Positions 7,731 through 16,400 of a stretch of 64,000 nt of DNA are shown one piece after another. The notes below the pieces were generated by a model, which saw nothing but the letters and a program-made list of their open reading frames with translations, was not told the origin of the DNA and did not search any database. Origin of the DNA: Streptomyces sp. NBC_00376 (GTDB lineage Bacteria; Actinomycetota; Actinomycetes; Streptomycetales; Streptomycetaceae); assembly GCF_036077095.1 (NCBI RefSeq), contig NZ_CP107960.1:992001-1056000 (forward strand), given 5' to 3'. How positions within the stretch are numbered: the first letter of the stretch is position 1; each line of letters starts with the position of its first letter. A program made the position numbers and the translations under genes.

Positions 7731-8797
7731 ACGGTGTTCCTCTCCGGGCCTTCCGGGCTTTCCTGGCCTGCCCGGTAGCACTCCGCACCGCGGTCGGCCA
7801 GGTCGCACCAGGGGCACCAGGGCCGCTCCGCCGTGTACACGTGCAGGGTGTTCCGTCGGCAGGACCGCAGCTTCGCCGGCTCCGCTTCGGCCGCCAGCGC
7901 CTCGGCCCAGGCCGAGGCATGCGGCCGCACCCCGCCGAACGCGGCCCGGAAGAGGCCGGTGAGGCGCCGGGGCAGCAGGTCGGCAGGCGGCGCGGAGCGG
8001 GGAAGGGCCACCGAGGTCCGGTCGAGCAGGCGGCACCGGCCGTGCAGGACGTTGTCGTCGTACGACAGGTAGTCGCCGCCGGTCGCGGGGTGCCCGGCGA
8101 AGGGGTGGAGCCCGCACATCAGCAGCTGATGGACCAGGACGGCGAGGACGAAGTCGTCGGACGCCCGGTCCGGTGCGGTGCCGGCCGGCGCGCCGATCCG
8201 CTCGGGCGCCGTGTGCCCCGGGCTGCCCATCCGCCCGGGGAACACCTCGCCGCCGTCCGTGAACTGCCAGGAGTCCACGTCCGCGATCCCTACCCGGCCG
8301 TGCGCGTCGACCCAGAGGTTGTCCGGCTTCAGGTCGCCCACCACATAGCCCTCGGCATGCAGATTCGCGAGGAGACGGGCGAGCGAGAGGGCGGCGGCGA
8401 GTGCCGTGGCCCAGGTCGCCCCGGGAAGGTGCGCCCGCCGGGCCCGGGGGGTCAGCAGGTGCGCGAACGGCTGGTGGGCGTGGCGCATGTCGGTCATCAG
8501 GTATCCGTCCACCCCGTCGGCTCCCGGGCCGCCGGCGCGGACCCCGGCCATCGGCCAGGCGACGGGCACGGGCGTCGCGGACAACAGCCGGACGGTACGC
8601 GGCTCGCGGCGCTGGCGTACCAGCCGGGCGATGCGGCGCCGGTACGCGGCCGGGTCCGGCGGGTCGGGGACGAGTTTGGCCACCAGGGGGCGCGCGTCGT
8701 CGACGGCGTAGACGACTCCTTCCGACCCGCTGCCGATCCGCCGCGTGAGGCGCCATGTGTGCCCGCTGCCGGACACCAGCGTGAGGGTCATCGTCAC
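7718..8797 (-). CDS. Ser/Thr protein kinase with atypical catalytic loop and C-terminal Cys motif
   Basis: 359 aa from a GTG at 8797 overlapping the PP2C stop (GTGA); an ATG two codons on is possible. Glycine-rich loop IGSGSEGVVYAV lies near residue 22 and an ATP-binding Lys is in PLVAKLVPD. The catalytic loop reads VVGDLKPDNLWV, so the usual HRD is VGD but the catalytic Asp, Lys and Asn remain. The Mg-binding segment is ADVDSW. A C-terminal ERPWCPWCDLA motif with a further Cys could bind zinc. No transmembrane segment is seen, unlike PknB-type kinases. It is directly coupled to a PP2C phosphatase gene, so a reversible phosphorylation switch acting on other operon products is likely. Confidence 0.85.
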   Translation of the reverse strand: MTMTLTLVSGSGHTWRLTRRIGSGSEGVVYAVDDARPLVAKLVPDPPDPAAYRRRIARLVRQRREPRTVRLLSATPVPVAWPMAGVRAGGPGADGVDGYLMTDMRHAHQPFAHLLTPRARRAHLPGATWATALAAALSLARLLANLHAEGYVVGDLKPDNLWVDAHGRVGIADVDSWQFTDGGEVFPGRMGSPGHTAPERIGAPAGTAPDRASDDFVLAVLVHQLLMCGLHPFAGHPATGGDYLSYDDNVLHGRCRLLDRTSVALPRSAPPADLLPRRLTGLFRAAFGGVRPHASAWAEALAAEAEPAKLRSCRRNTLHVYTAERPWCPWCDLADRGAECYRAGQESPEGPERNTVWQR

Positions 8798-9612
8798 TCG
8801 CCGTCCGTCAGGGCACAGAGCACGGTCAGATCGTCACCGGTCCGTGCCGCCTCGGGTCCGGAGAGCAGCGCCCGCAGCGGGGCGGCGTCACCGCCGTTGG
8901 CGCGGAGCGTCGCGGCCAGCCCGCAGAAGAACCGCTCGGCGGGCAACGGACCGGCCTCCACCGGCAGTTCCCGCACCGAAGGGTGGTCGAGCGTCAGGGG
9001 CGCACAGCCGTCGGTGGCGAGGACGACTCCGCTGAGCCGCGGCTCCCACACCACGAAGGACCGCAGGCGCAGCGCGGCCCCGGGCGCCGAGAGGAAGACC
9101 GTCTCCGGCGCGCCGGGAGCGGGCGGCGGCAGGACCAGATGGCACCGCTCGCGCACCCCGGGAGCCGGCCCGGTCCCCTCGGGCTCCCGGGTCAGCACCG
9201 TCCCGAAGCAGTCACCCACCGAGAGGAAAGCCGCCCAGGGCGGCCGTACGACCGCCGCGGCCAGCGTGGCGGCCAGCGCGCCGGCGTCCACCGGCCCGGA
9301 CGGGCCTGCCGCCGACAGCACCCCCTCGATCGTCCGCTGATGCTCCAGGATCACCGCGGCGCCCGCCGCGGCGATCCACCCCGTCCACGTCTCCGGGGCG
9401 TCGCCCGCCTCCGGGATGTCCGCGGCCAGCATCCGGCAGGCGGTGTCGACGGCGAGGTGCGCCCCGAGCGCGCTGCGCTCCCGGCTGCCGGCGCCGTCCG
9501 CGACGGCGAGCACGGCCGTCGCCCCCAGGTCGACCGCCTTGAAGGCGTCCTGGCAGCCCTGCCCGCGGGCGAGGTGGGCCGCTCCCTGGACGGCGGCCCC
9601 CGCCACGATCAC
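8794..9612 (-). CDS. PP2C-family protein phosphatase
   Basis: 272 aa, GTG start at 9612 overlapping the vWA stop (GTGA). PP2C metal-site motifs are visible: GQGCQDAF near residue 18, AVADGAGSRERSALGA (the DGxG metal motif) near 37, and DDLTVL at the C-terminus. The fold is short but complete, with no sensor domain. It presumably reverses phosphorylation made by the kinase encoded immediately downstream. PP2C, kinase and vWA genes in a row are seen in other bacterial conflict and tellurite-type loci. Confidence 0.85.
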   Translation of the reverse strand: MIVAGAAVQGAAHLARGQGCQDAFKAVDLGATAVLAVADGAGSRERSALGAHLAVDTACRMLAADIPEAGDAPETWTGWIAAAGAAVILEHQRTIEGVLSAAGPSGPVDAGALAATLAAAVVRPPWAAFLSVGDCFGTVLTREPEGTGPAPGVRERCHLVLPPPAPGAPETVFLSAPGAALRLRSFVVWEPRLSGVVLATDGCAPLTLDHPSVRELPVEAGPLPAERFFCGLAATLRANGGDAAPLRALLSGPEAARTGDDLTVLCALTDGE

Positions 9613-10379
9613 TGGTACCTCTCCTCAAGGAGCCGCAGGCGCCTCTGCCGGTCCATGAGGTCGGCCACCTGACCATGGATCTCGTCGGCGGCCTGGACCG
9701 CCCCGATCCGGTCCGAGCTCTGGAAGAGAAGGTCGAGGATCTGTCCGAAGTCCAGACCCTCCAGCATCAGCGCGCCCGTGGGGGCGAGAACCCGCAGGAG
9801 CTCCAGATCGGCGCCGCGCACACCGATCGCCTGGAGCACGCATTCGCCCCGCTCCTCGCCTCGGCGCACCTTCTCCGCCGTACCGGCCAGGACCTCCGGG
9901 GCGACCGGCTCCCCGTCCGCATCGCTCGGCGCGCCGTCCGTCAGCACCCACAGGAACGGCCTGCGCGCCTGGACCTGCCGTGCCTGCAGCTCCCGGTGGC
10001 GCTCCCGGGCCAGGTCGAGCGCCGTCTCGACGGCCTCCGTCATCCGGGTGAGTCCGGATGCCGTCAGCCGGGGCGGGCGCATCCGGTCCACCGGCACGAA
10101 CAGCCGGTCCGGCGCGGCTTCCTCGACCGGCACCAGCCGTTCCCTGTCCGGATCGAAGACCAGGACCCGGGAGTCGAAGGTGATCAGACACACCTCCACC
10201 CGCGCCTGCAGCCTCGGCTCCGCCCGTACCCCGTCGAACCAGCGGGCCAGGGCCTCGCTGAGCTCGTCGATCCGAGGGCTCCCGGCCGGACGCCCCATCG
10301 AGGCCGAGGTGTCGAGGAGCAGGACGACCGGCTGCCGTTCGTCGTAGCCCTGTGCCAGTCCGAAGTCGTACTCACTCAT
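9609..10379 (-). CDS. von Willebrand factor A domain protein
   Basis: 256 aa; ATG at 10379 overlaps the preceding small gene by 8 bp. The MIDAS metal site is intact (VVLLLDTSASMG near residue 18, DxSxS) and WVLTDGAPSD supplies the later Asp. The whole protein is essentially one vWA domain with a short C-terminal helical extension (VADLMDRQRRLRLLEERY). It resembles the TerY class, which work as metal-dependent protein-binding scaffolds with PP2C and kinase partners. No signal peptide is seen, so it is cytoplasmic. Confidence 0.85.
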   Translation of the reverse strand: MSEYDFGLAQGYDERQPVVLLLDTSASMGRPAGSPRIDELSEALARWFDGVRAEPRLQARVEVCLITFDSRVLVFDPDRERLVPVEEAAPDRLFVPVDRMRPPRLTASGLTRMTEAVETALDLARERHRELQARQVQARRPFLWVLTDGAPSDADGEPVAPEVLAGTAEKVRRGEERGECVLQAIGVRGADLELLRVLAPTGALMLEGLDFGQILDLLFQSSDRIGAVQAADEIHGQVADLMDRQRRLRLLEERYQ

Positions 10380-10602
10380 CTCCGCGCGCTCCGCTCTTGT
10401 CCGCCCCGGCCGCCGCACGAGCGACGAGCCGGCGCCGCGATGCGTCGAACCACACGACGACCTCCGTGCCCGGCGCCATACCCGGGGAGTCCGGGAGCAC
10501 GCGCAGCAGCACACCTTCGACCAGGACGTACGCGTCGGGAGCCGGCCATGTGACGATGCGGCCCGGTGCCCCATGACCCCACCTTTCCATCCCACCACTC
10601 AT
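10372..10602 (-). CDS. Small hypothetical protein heading the vWA-kinase-GTPase operon
   Basis: About 76 aa from ATG 10602; a GTG at 10608 and an ATG at 10590 are alternatives and none has a clear Shine-Dalgarno site. The core (PDAYVLVEGVLLRVLPDSP, then GTEVVVWFDASRRRLV) looks like a compact all-beta domain. I do not recognise the family. It overlaps the vWA start by 8 bp, so it is probably translated as the first gene of that operon. Confidence 0.5.
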   Translation of the reverse strand: MSGGMERWGHGAPGRIVTWPAPDAYVLVEGVLLRVLPDSPGMAPGTEVVVWFDASRRRLVARAAAGADKSGARGDE

Positions 10603-10735
10603 GCGCACACACCAGATGACACAACGTCAACTATTGGTGTGACGACAGAGATTACCCACACGAAGATCCCCCGTTCCCCAGTGCGCCGCCGCGTGCGCCG
10701 CCCCGCGCACCGGTGCGCCCTTCCATTCCACCGGA
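10603..10735 (-). promoter_or_regulatory. Intergenic gap possibly holding the promoter of the vWA-GTPase operon
   Basis: This is the longest gap on the minus strand between the left edge and 16.9 kb. A patch at 10611-10673 is clearly richer in A/T than its surroundings. On the minus strand TTGACG occurs at 10630-10625, a possible -35. No convincing -10 is placed at the right distance, so this is only a likely location. Confidence 0.3.
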
Positions 10736-11866
10736 TCAGCCGGTCGGCCTCCGGTCGTACGCCGGGCGGATTCCGGCCGGAATTCGCTCGACGAGCGCCG
10801 CCGCCTCGGCGGTGCGCACCACGAAGTGGACGTCCCAGCGCGCACCGCGCGCCAACTCCGCCTCAATGGCTGCCCACATGGCGTTCAGGCTGACGTTGTA
10901 CGGCAGTCCGCCGCGGCCCGAACCGAGCAGCGGGAAACACACCGAACGCAGCGGTGGCGCATGGTGCTCGTGCTCCTCGGCGAGCACCGCGAGGACCTGG
11001 GACACCGCCCGGGTGACGTCGGCGGGCAGCACGTCGTAGTCGTTGGTCCCGGCCCGGGGAACGGCGATCGCCGCGTGGTATATGCGCCGTACTCCCTGCG
11101 CGGCCAGGGCCCCCGCTCCGGTGGCCGCCACGGTGCCGGTGCGCACCGCACGCCCCGAAGTGCCGTGCCGCTCGGCCCACCTGCGCAGTTCTTCCGGCAG
11201 CGGGTCCGCCAGGACCTCGCCGGTCACTCCGTACGCGCCCGCCGCCCGCCGCAGCGACGCGGCGACGGACGACTTGTACGGCTCGGGCAGCGCGAAGTGG
11301 ACGTTGGACGGCGAGACGACCACGTCCACGTCACGCAGCAGGTCGACGGGGTGCATGTGCACGGTGAGCCGGACCGGGCGGCCGGCGGCCCGTACCTCCA
11401 CCGTCCGATGTGACTCCGCTGCGCCCGGACCGCCCGCATCCGACCCGTTCACCGCGTCCGTACCCGAGTCCGCTCCGGCCGCTTCCGCCGCCAGCCGCAC
11501 GATGTGCTCGGCGACCTGGCCGAGAACCATCGTCTCCTGGTCCTTGCGGAACCGCTCGACACTCACCCCGTAGACCGCGGCCGCCCTGGCGCGACGGGAG
11601 GACGCCGGCCAGTCCCGCGTCCCCTGGGCCAGGCCCAGGGTGTACTCGGCGGCGGTGCGCAGCGTCCCCGCGTCCAGCCGCCCCACCGCGCTCCGCAGCA
11701 ACACCTCGACGGGCGCTCCCGGAGCCTGCACGCCGGGCGGGGCGACCGCCTCCGCGGCCGCCTCGATCGCGGGCAGCGCACGTCCCCTCAGCCGGACCAG
11801 TCCCGCGCGCCTGACTTCCTTCAACTCGGCCAGAAGTGACGCGTAGTCAGAGTTCGGTGATGCCAT
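10736..11866 (-). CDS. Macro-domain protein with N-terminal helical effector-associated-type domain
   Basis: 376 aa. Residues 1-130 are a helical domain with RRARAAAVYGVSVERFRK, a motif I recall from actinobacterial proteins with effector-associated N-terminal domains. Residues ~165-365 fit a macro domain: VVVSPSNVHF near 183, GTVAATGAGALAAQGVRRIYH near 243 and FPLLGSGRGGLP near 310, the last being the diphosphate-binding loop. Macro domains bind or hydrolyse ADP-ribose and its protein or nucleic-acid conjugates. The gene sits just downstream of the RES gene, so it may remove or sense the product of that enzyme. The first conserved loop reads SPSN rather than the NAAN of many hydrolases, so binding without catalysis is possible. 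Confidence 0.75.
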   Translation of the reverse strand: MASPNSDYASLLAELKEVRRAGLVRLRGRALPAIEAAAEAVAPPGVQAPGAPVEVLLRSAVGRLDAGTLRTAAEYTLGLAQGTRDWPASSRRARAAAVYGVSVERFRKDQETMVLGQVAEHIVRLAAEAAGADSGTDAVNGSDAGGPGAAESHRTVEVRAAGRPVRLTVHMHPVDLLRDVDVVVSPSNVHFALPEPYKSSVAASLRRAAGAYGVTGEVLADPLPEELRRWAERHGTSGRAVRTGTVAATGAGALAAQGVRRIYHAAIAVPRAGTNDYDVLPADVTRAVSQVLAVLAEEHEHHAPPLRSVCFPLLGSGRGGLPYNVSLNAMWAAIEAELARGARWDVHFVVRTAEAAALVERIPAGIRPAYDRRPTG

Positions 11867-11928
11867 GGCCCCACCATGGCATCACCTCTCGCAGGTGGAC
11901 AAGCCGCGGCCGGTCACCCCGGCGGGAG

Positions 11929-12612
11929 TCACGGGCGCTCGGGCTCCGACACCTCTGCCCACAACGGGTCGAGGAGCCGGTTCACCTCCTTGAGACCTTC
12001 CGAGGAACCGAGATCCGCGATTCCCCGCTCGGGCAGCACTTCCAGGGCCCTGCCGTCGCGGTCGTCGAAGCGATCATGGAAGAGCACGATGGCGGACTCG
12101 GGCCGGTTCCGGCGGGACTGCCACTCCAGCCCCATGGCGTCGGGGCTCTGCGCCCTGATCTCGCTCGCCCAGCGCCGTGCCTTCGCGTAGCTCCTCTCGT
12201 CGTCGAGGAGGTCGGCATTCTGCTGGACTGCGGCCAGGTCGGCCTCCTTGATCAGCGAGACCACGGTCAGTTCGCGCGTGGTGCGCAGCACGCTGAGCGA
12301 CCTGCCCTGGACGGTGGCGTAAGGGACCACCCTCCTGCCGCCGTTCCAGGGCACGGAGCGAAGCACACTCTCCGCGACGGCCGTCAAGGCGCAGTCGCCC
12401 ACGTACAGGCTGTGGTACGGGTCCAGGAAGGTGCCCTCGAAGCGGCCGCCATTGAAATGGATGTCGGCGAGGGTCGGGTTGAACTGATCCGCCCTGTACT
12501 TGGACTTGTGCACCCGCCACAGCTCCGTGCCGGCCGGGATCGCCTTGAGACGGGGAACCAGCTTCTCCTTGATCATGGGGAAGAACCTGGTCCCGTGCGG
12601 GCAGTCGTTCAT
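11929..12612 (-). CDS. RES-domain protein (predicted NAD-consuming toxin/ADP-ribosyltransferase fold)
   Basis: 227 aa. Start taken at ATG 12612, about seven bases after GGAGGG; an ATG one codon upstream (12615) is also possible. The RES signature is clear: ELWRVHKSKY near residue 31, FNGGRFEGTFLDP near 53 and YHSLYVGDCALTAVAESVLR near 67, with the conserved Arg, Tyr and Glu. RES proteins are usually toxins that hydrolyse or transfer NAD+, in toxin-antitoxin pairs with Xre/MbcA antitoxins. No such antitoxin is nearby; the macro-domain gene follows instead. The N-terminal NDCPHGTRFFP segment is an unusual extension. It probably acts as an effector of the neighbouring CHAT system. Confidence 0.8.
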   Translation of the reverse strand: MNDCPHGTRFFPMIKEKLVPRLKAIPAGTELWRVHKSKYRADQFNPTLADIHFNGGRFEGTFLDPYHSLYVGDCALTAVAESVLRSVPWNGGRRVVPYATVQGRSLSVLRTTRELTVVSLIKEADLAAVQQNADLLDDERSYAKARRWASEIRAQSPDAMGLEWQSRRNRPESAIVLFHDRFDDRDGRALEVLPERGIADLGSSEGLKEVNRLLDPLWAEVSEPERP

Positions 12613-13436
12613 CATTCTCCCTCCACGAGGGTGGCGGCCGCGCCGACGAGCTCGTGGTCGGGCAGTCGTCCCAGCAGCGACGCGGGGGACCCGCCCAGCC
12701 AGGTGTTGCCGCCCAGCCACCAGGACGCGGCGCCGCGGGGATCGATGTCCGCCAGGAGCAGCCGGTTGACCACGAGGACGACCTCGTGCGGGGTGCCGCC
12801 GCCCGCGGGGAACTGGAACTCCGGGTAGCGGTAGCCGTTCGGCGGGTCCGGCAGCCTGATCAGCTCGGGCGGCGGCTTGCCACCACAGCGGGCGGTCGCC
12901 TCGGCCACGGTGAGCGCGGGCTCGCGGAGCAGGGGGTCGGCCGAAGGGGCGGGCGTCGGTGTGCCGCTGCCGCCGGGCGCGGGGGTGGATGCCGGGTCGG
13001 GCGCCGGGTCCGGGGTCTGGACAGGTGCTGGGTCGGGCGCCGGGTCCGGAGTCGCGGCGGGCGCAGGCTCCGGGGTCTGGGCTGGTGCAGGATCCGGGGT
13101 CTGGGCTGGTGCGGGCTCCGGGGCCGCCAGCAGATCGACCAGCGCCAGCGCTTCCGTCACGGTCGTCGGCCCGGGGGGCGCCGCCACCAGCCGCACCCCT
13201 TCCAGCGCGATGCGCACCGGATGGTCGAACGGCAGCGGCCGCAGCGCCAGCCGGACGCCCTGGAGCGCCCTGCGGACCGCTCTGTCGTCGGCCGGCGGCG
13301 CCCCGGCGAGTGCGCTCAGGCGGCTGAGCAGCAGCGCGTACTGCTCGTCGTCGAGCGCCGCGCGGATGGTGCCCTGGTGCTCGCGGATCAGGGCGAGCAA
13401 CGGTTCCGCGGACGGTCCGCGGCCCTCCTCGTTCAT
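12612..13436 (-). CDS. CATRA-associated-small-protein-like helical protein with proline-rich linker
   Basis: 274 aa; ATG at 13436 overlaps the CHAT stop (ATGA). Residues ~8-95 are a helical domain (LLALIREHQGTIRAALDDE; DRAVRRALQGVRLALRPLPF). It resembles from memory the small proteins that accompany CHAT proteases in CATRA conflict systems. Residues ~105-170 are a low-complexity linker of repeats such as APAQTPDP. A C-terminal ~100-residue segment (PALTVAEATARCGGKPPPEL; GGNTWLGGSPASLLGRL) is not recognised. Coupling to the CHAT gene suggests a subunit that recruits or restrains the protease. Confidence 0.6.
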   Translation of the reverse strand: MNEEGRGPSAEPLLALIREHQGTIRAALDDEQYALLLSRLSALAGAPPADDRAVRRALQGVRLALRPLPFDHPVRIALEGVRLVAAPPGPTTVTEALALVDLLAAPEPAPAQTPDPAPAQTPEPAPAATPDPAPDPAPVQTPDPAPDPASTPAPGGSGTPTPAPSADPLLREPALTVAEATARCGGKPPPELIRLPDPPNGYRYPEFQFPAGGGTPHEVVLVVNRLLLADIDPRGAASWWLGGNTWLGGSPASLLGRLPDHELVGAAATLVEGE

Positions 13437-16400
13437 GCTGTCCCTTCTGCTGTGTTCGTCGTGCTCGGGCCGGGATGACCCTGATGGACGAAGGCGGCCC
13501 AGAGCGCGGGGCGGTCGTGTCCCGGTCGGCGCATCTCCCTGAGCAGGTCGCCCTGGAGGGAGCCCGGATCCTCGCGGTGGGGGTCGAGCATCCACACCTG
13601 CGCGGCCCTCAGGGCGTCAACGGGGCTGAGCCCGTCGACGACGAGGCGGTGGTGGAACACGGCCATCAACAGCGCCGACGCGCTGTCCTGGGCCAGCCAC
13701 CGCGATCCCACGACGTCCCGCGCCCCGGCGGCGACGAACGCCGCGGTGAGGGTCAGGGCCTCGTCGTGATCCCGCTTGCTGAGATCGGTCTGACAGGCAC
13801 TCAGGACGACCAACGGCCCGTCCCCCGAGTTCTGTTGGTGCTCGCGATCGAGCAGTCGGGTGATCGTCAGCCGACTCGGCCCGCCCTCGTCGGATTCGAG
13901 GTCCAGGGCCGAGACCGTGGGCCGGGTGCCCGCCGTTCCGTGCGAGGCCACGTGCAGCACGGAGGTGCCGTCGGCGAGGAACCCGAGGACTGCGTCCGGC
14001 GTTCCGCGCTCCATCTCCTCCGGTTCCCTGTCGTAGAGCGTGCCGTACAGCCGGGCGTGCGGATAGAACGCGTCCCGCAGGGCGGAAACCTCGGTGTCCG
14101 CGTAGTCGAGGCTCATCATCGGGTCGGCGACCAGCACGGGGGCCTCCGCCGGGTCCCTCGGCGCCCGTCCCACCGCCCGCAGGAACTGTCCTCCGGACGC
14201 CGAGTAGCTGATGACCGCCACCTGGCAGAGGCGCTCGTGGGCCGCTTCCGCCGGCAGGCGCGCGGCGTGCCACGGGACGATGCCCAGGCGCCCGCAGGGC
14301 ACGAGGACGACGCGGAGCGGCCGGTCCTCCCACTGGTCGTCGGCCGCCGCCAGGCGCTTCTCGATCCCGCCGAGTACCGGGCCGAGGGCCGGGAAGGCCC
14401 AGTCGCACAAGGCGTCGAGAGCCTCCTCCCATGCCTGGACGACGAAATCGTCCTTTGGGCTGAGGTCTCGTGCCGCCGCCGCGTCGACGTACCGCGCCAG
14501 CGGGCCGCCCTTCACGTCGGAGAGCTGTGGCAGGGCGCCGGCGCCGAATCCGAGCTCCGGACCCACCGCGATCACCAGGCCCGGTCCCTCCTCGTCGCCG
14601 GACACCAGGTAGAGGAGTACGTCCGCTCCTGCCTCGGCGATCCCGTCCGCTAGTTCGGCCGCCGTGGGCGTGCCCGGCAGTCCGCCCTCGCGACGGTGAC
14701 CGAGGGCGTCGAGGGCCTGGCGGCGCAGCGAACTCGGCAGCAGGCCCGGAACCTCGCCCGCGTCGCCGGGACCGTGACCAGCGGCGGCCGCCCGCCAGGA
14801 CTCGGCGAGATCGTGGCGTCCGGCCGCCTCCAGGAGTTCGGGCACGGCCGGCGAGGTGGAGGCCGCCTGCAGGACCAGGGCCCGCCCCAACTCCAGGGCG
14901 GCGACGGCCTCGTGCAGTTTTCCGTACGAGGCCGCCATCCGGGCAGCTCGTACGCCTCTGCTGGCCCCGGTACGGGCGGCCAGCAGCCCGTGCTCGGCGC
15001 CTGCCTGGAGGAGGACGTCGGCGGCGAGCGCCATCAGCGCCTCCTCGGCGGCGTCCAGGGCGCGCGTGTCCGCCGGGTCGGGCGCGTCCTTCCCGAGGAG
15101 ACTGCGCATGTGGTACGCCTCGGCCAGGTGCCACAGCGCGTCGGCGGCGATCCGGGGCGCCCTGTTCGCGCGTACGCCGTCCCGGAGGCGTTCGAGTTCG
15201 TCGATCAGGGCGTCGAGCACGGCCGGATCCCGGTCGCGGCCGAAGCGCGCGCCCAGGGCGAGCGTGGAGGCGTAGAGGTCCTCCATCGAGGCGTCCGGGG
15301 GCGGGGAGACGTGTTCCGGGGCCGCCGTCGCCTCACCGGTGAGGGCGTCGCGGATCAGGCCGAAGTTCTCCATCCACGGCACGGGCAGTTCGCCGGCGAA
15401 CGGCAGCCCGCTCTCCTTGGCGCCGGTGGCACCCTTCTCCATGTGCGGCAGGGCCCGCAGGAGCGCCTCCTTGTCGCGGGTCACGATGCCGAGCGAGGCG
15501 TGGACCGAACCGAGTGCCCCCTCGACCGCGAAGCGGAGCGGATCGGTGTCGGAGACGGCCGCGCTCAGGGCTTCGGCCTCGGCCAGGAGTTTTCGGAGGG
15601 CGTCGGTGTCCTCGGTCTCCTTCGCCGCCATCGCCCTGGAGCTGAGGTCCAGCGCGCGGGCCAGGACGGTGGGGTCGCCCACTCCCTTCGGCAGCGATCC
15701 GGCGATTCCCTCCAGGTGGCCGAGGATCGTGTCCATGTGAGCGCGGCCGGCCGACACGTCCTGATAGGTGCCGCCCACGGCCGGGCTGATGCCGAGGAGC
15801 AGCGTCCGCAGGCTCTCCATGGTCGGCGTCGGGTCCACACCCGGCAGGGGCACGTCCTGCACGGAACGCAGCCTGCGGAGGAGCCGGTCGAGCGCCTGGG
15901 GATCACCGCTGCGCAGGAGGGGGTCAAGGCCCTCGGCCGTCGCATTGACGGCGTCCAGCGCGGCAGCCATGTGGCGGACGTCATCGAGAGTGATCGCCGG
16001 CCCGGGCTTCGGGGCGGCGGCGGTCGGCTCCGGGCCGGTGACCGGTTCCGGACCGGGCCTCTGAGTCGGCTCGGGCTCGGTGACCGGCTCCGGACCGGAC
16101 CGCGGAATCGGCTCCGACCCGTTGACCGGCTCCGGACCGGACCGCGGAATCGGCTCCGGCTCGGTGACCGGTTCCGCGTCGGGAGTCGTCGGCCCGTGCC
16201 CCTTCTGTTCGCCTCCGAAGCCCCCGGCGGCCTTGAAGATCCGGTCCATCATCTCGCGCGCTTGATCCGCGAACGGTGAATCGGCCGGCATCATCCCCGC
16301 CAGCAGATCGGAGAGCCCCTGTGCCGACGGCACCGAGAAGGTCCCTCGCGCCTGGCGCAGCGGATCCAGGAGCTCCGGAGGCAGTGGGAGTTCCACCACG

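Noticed and set aside
6117..7778. Plus-strand ~553-codon Arg/Pro-rich frame opposite the coiled-coil and radical-SAM genes
   Set aside because: Extreme Arg/Pro/Ala composition typical of a GC shadow frame.
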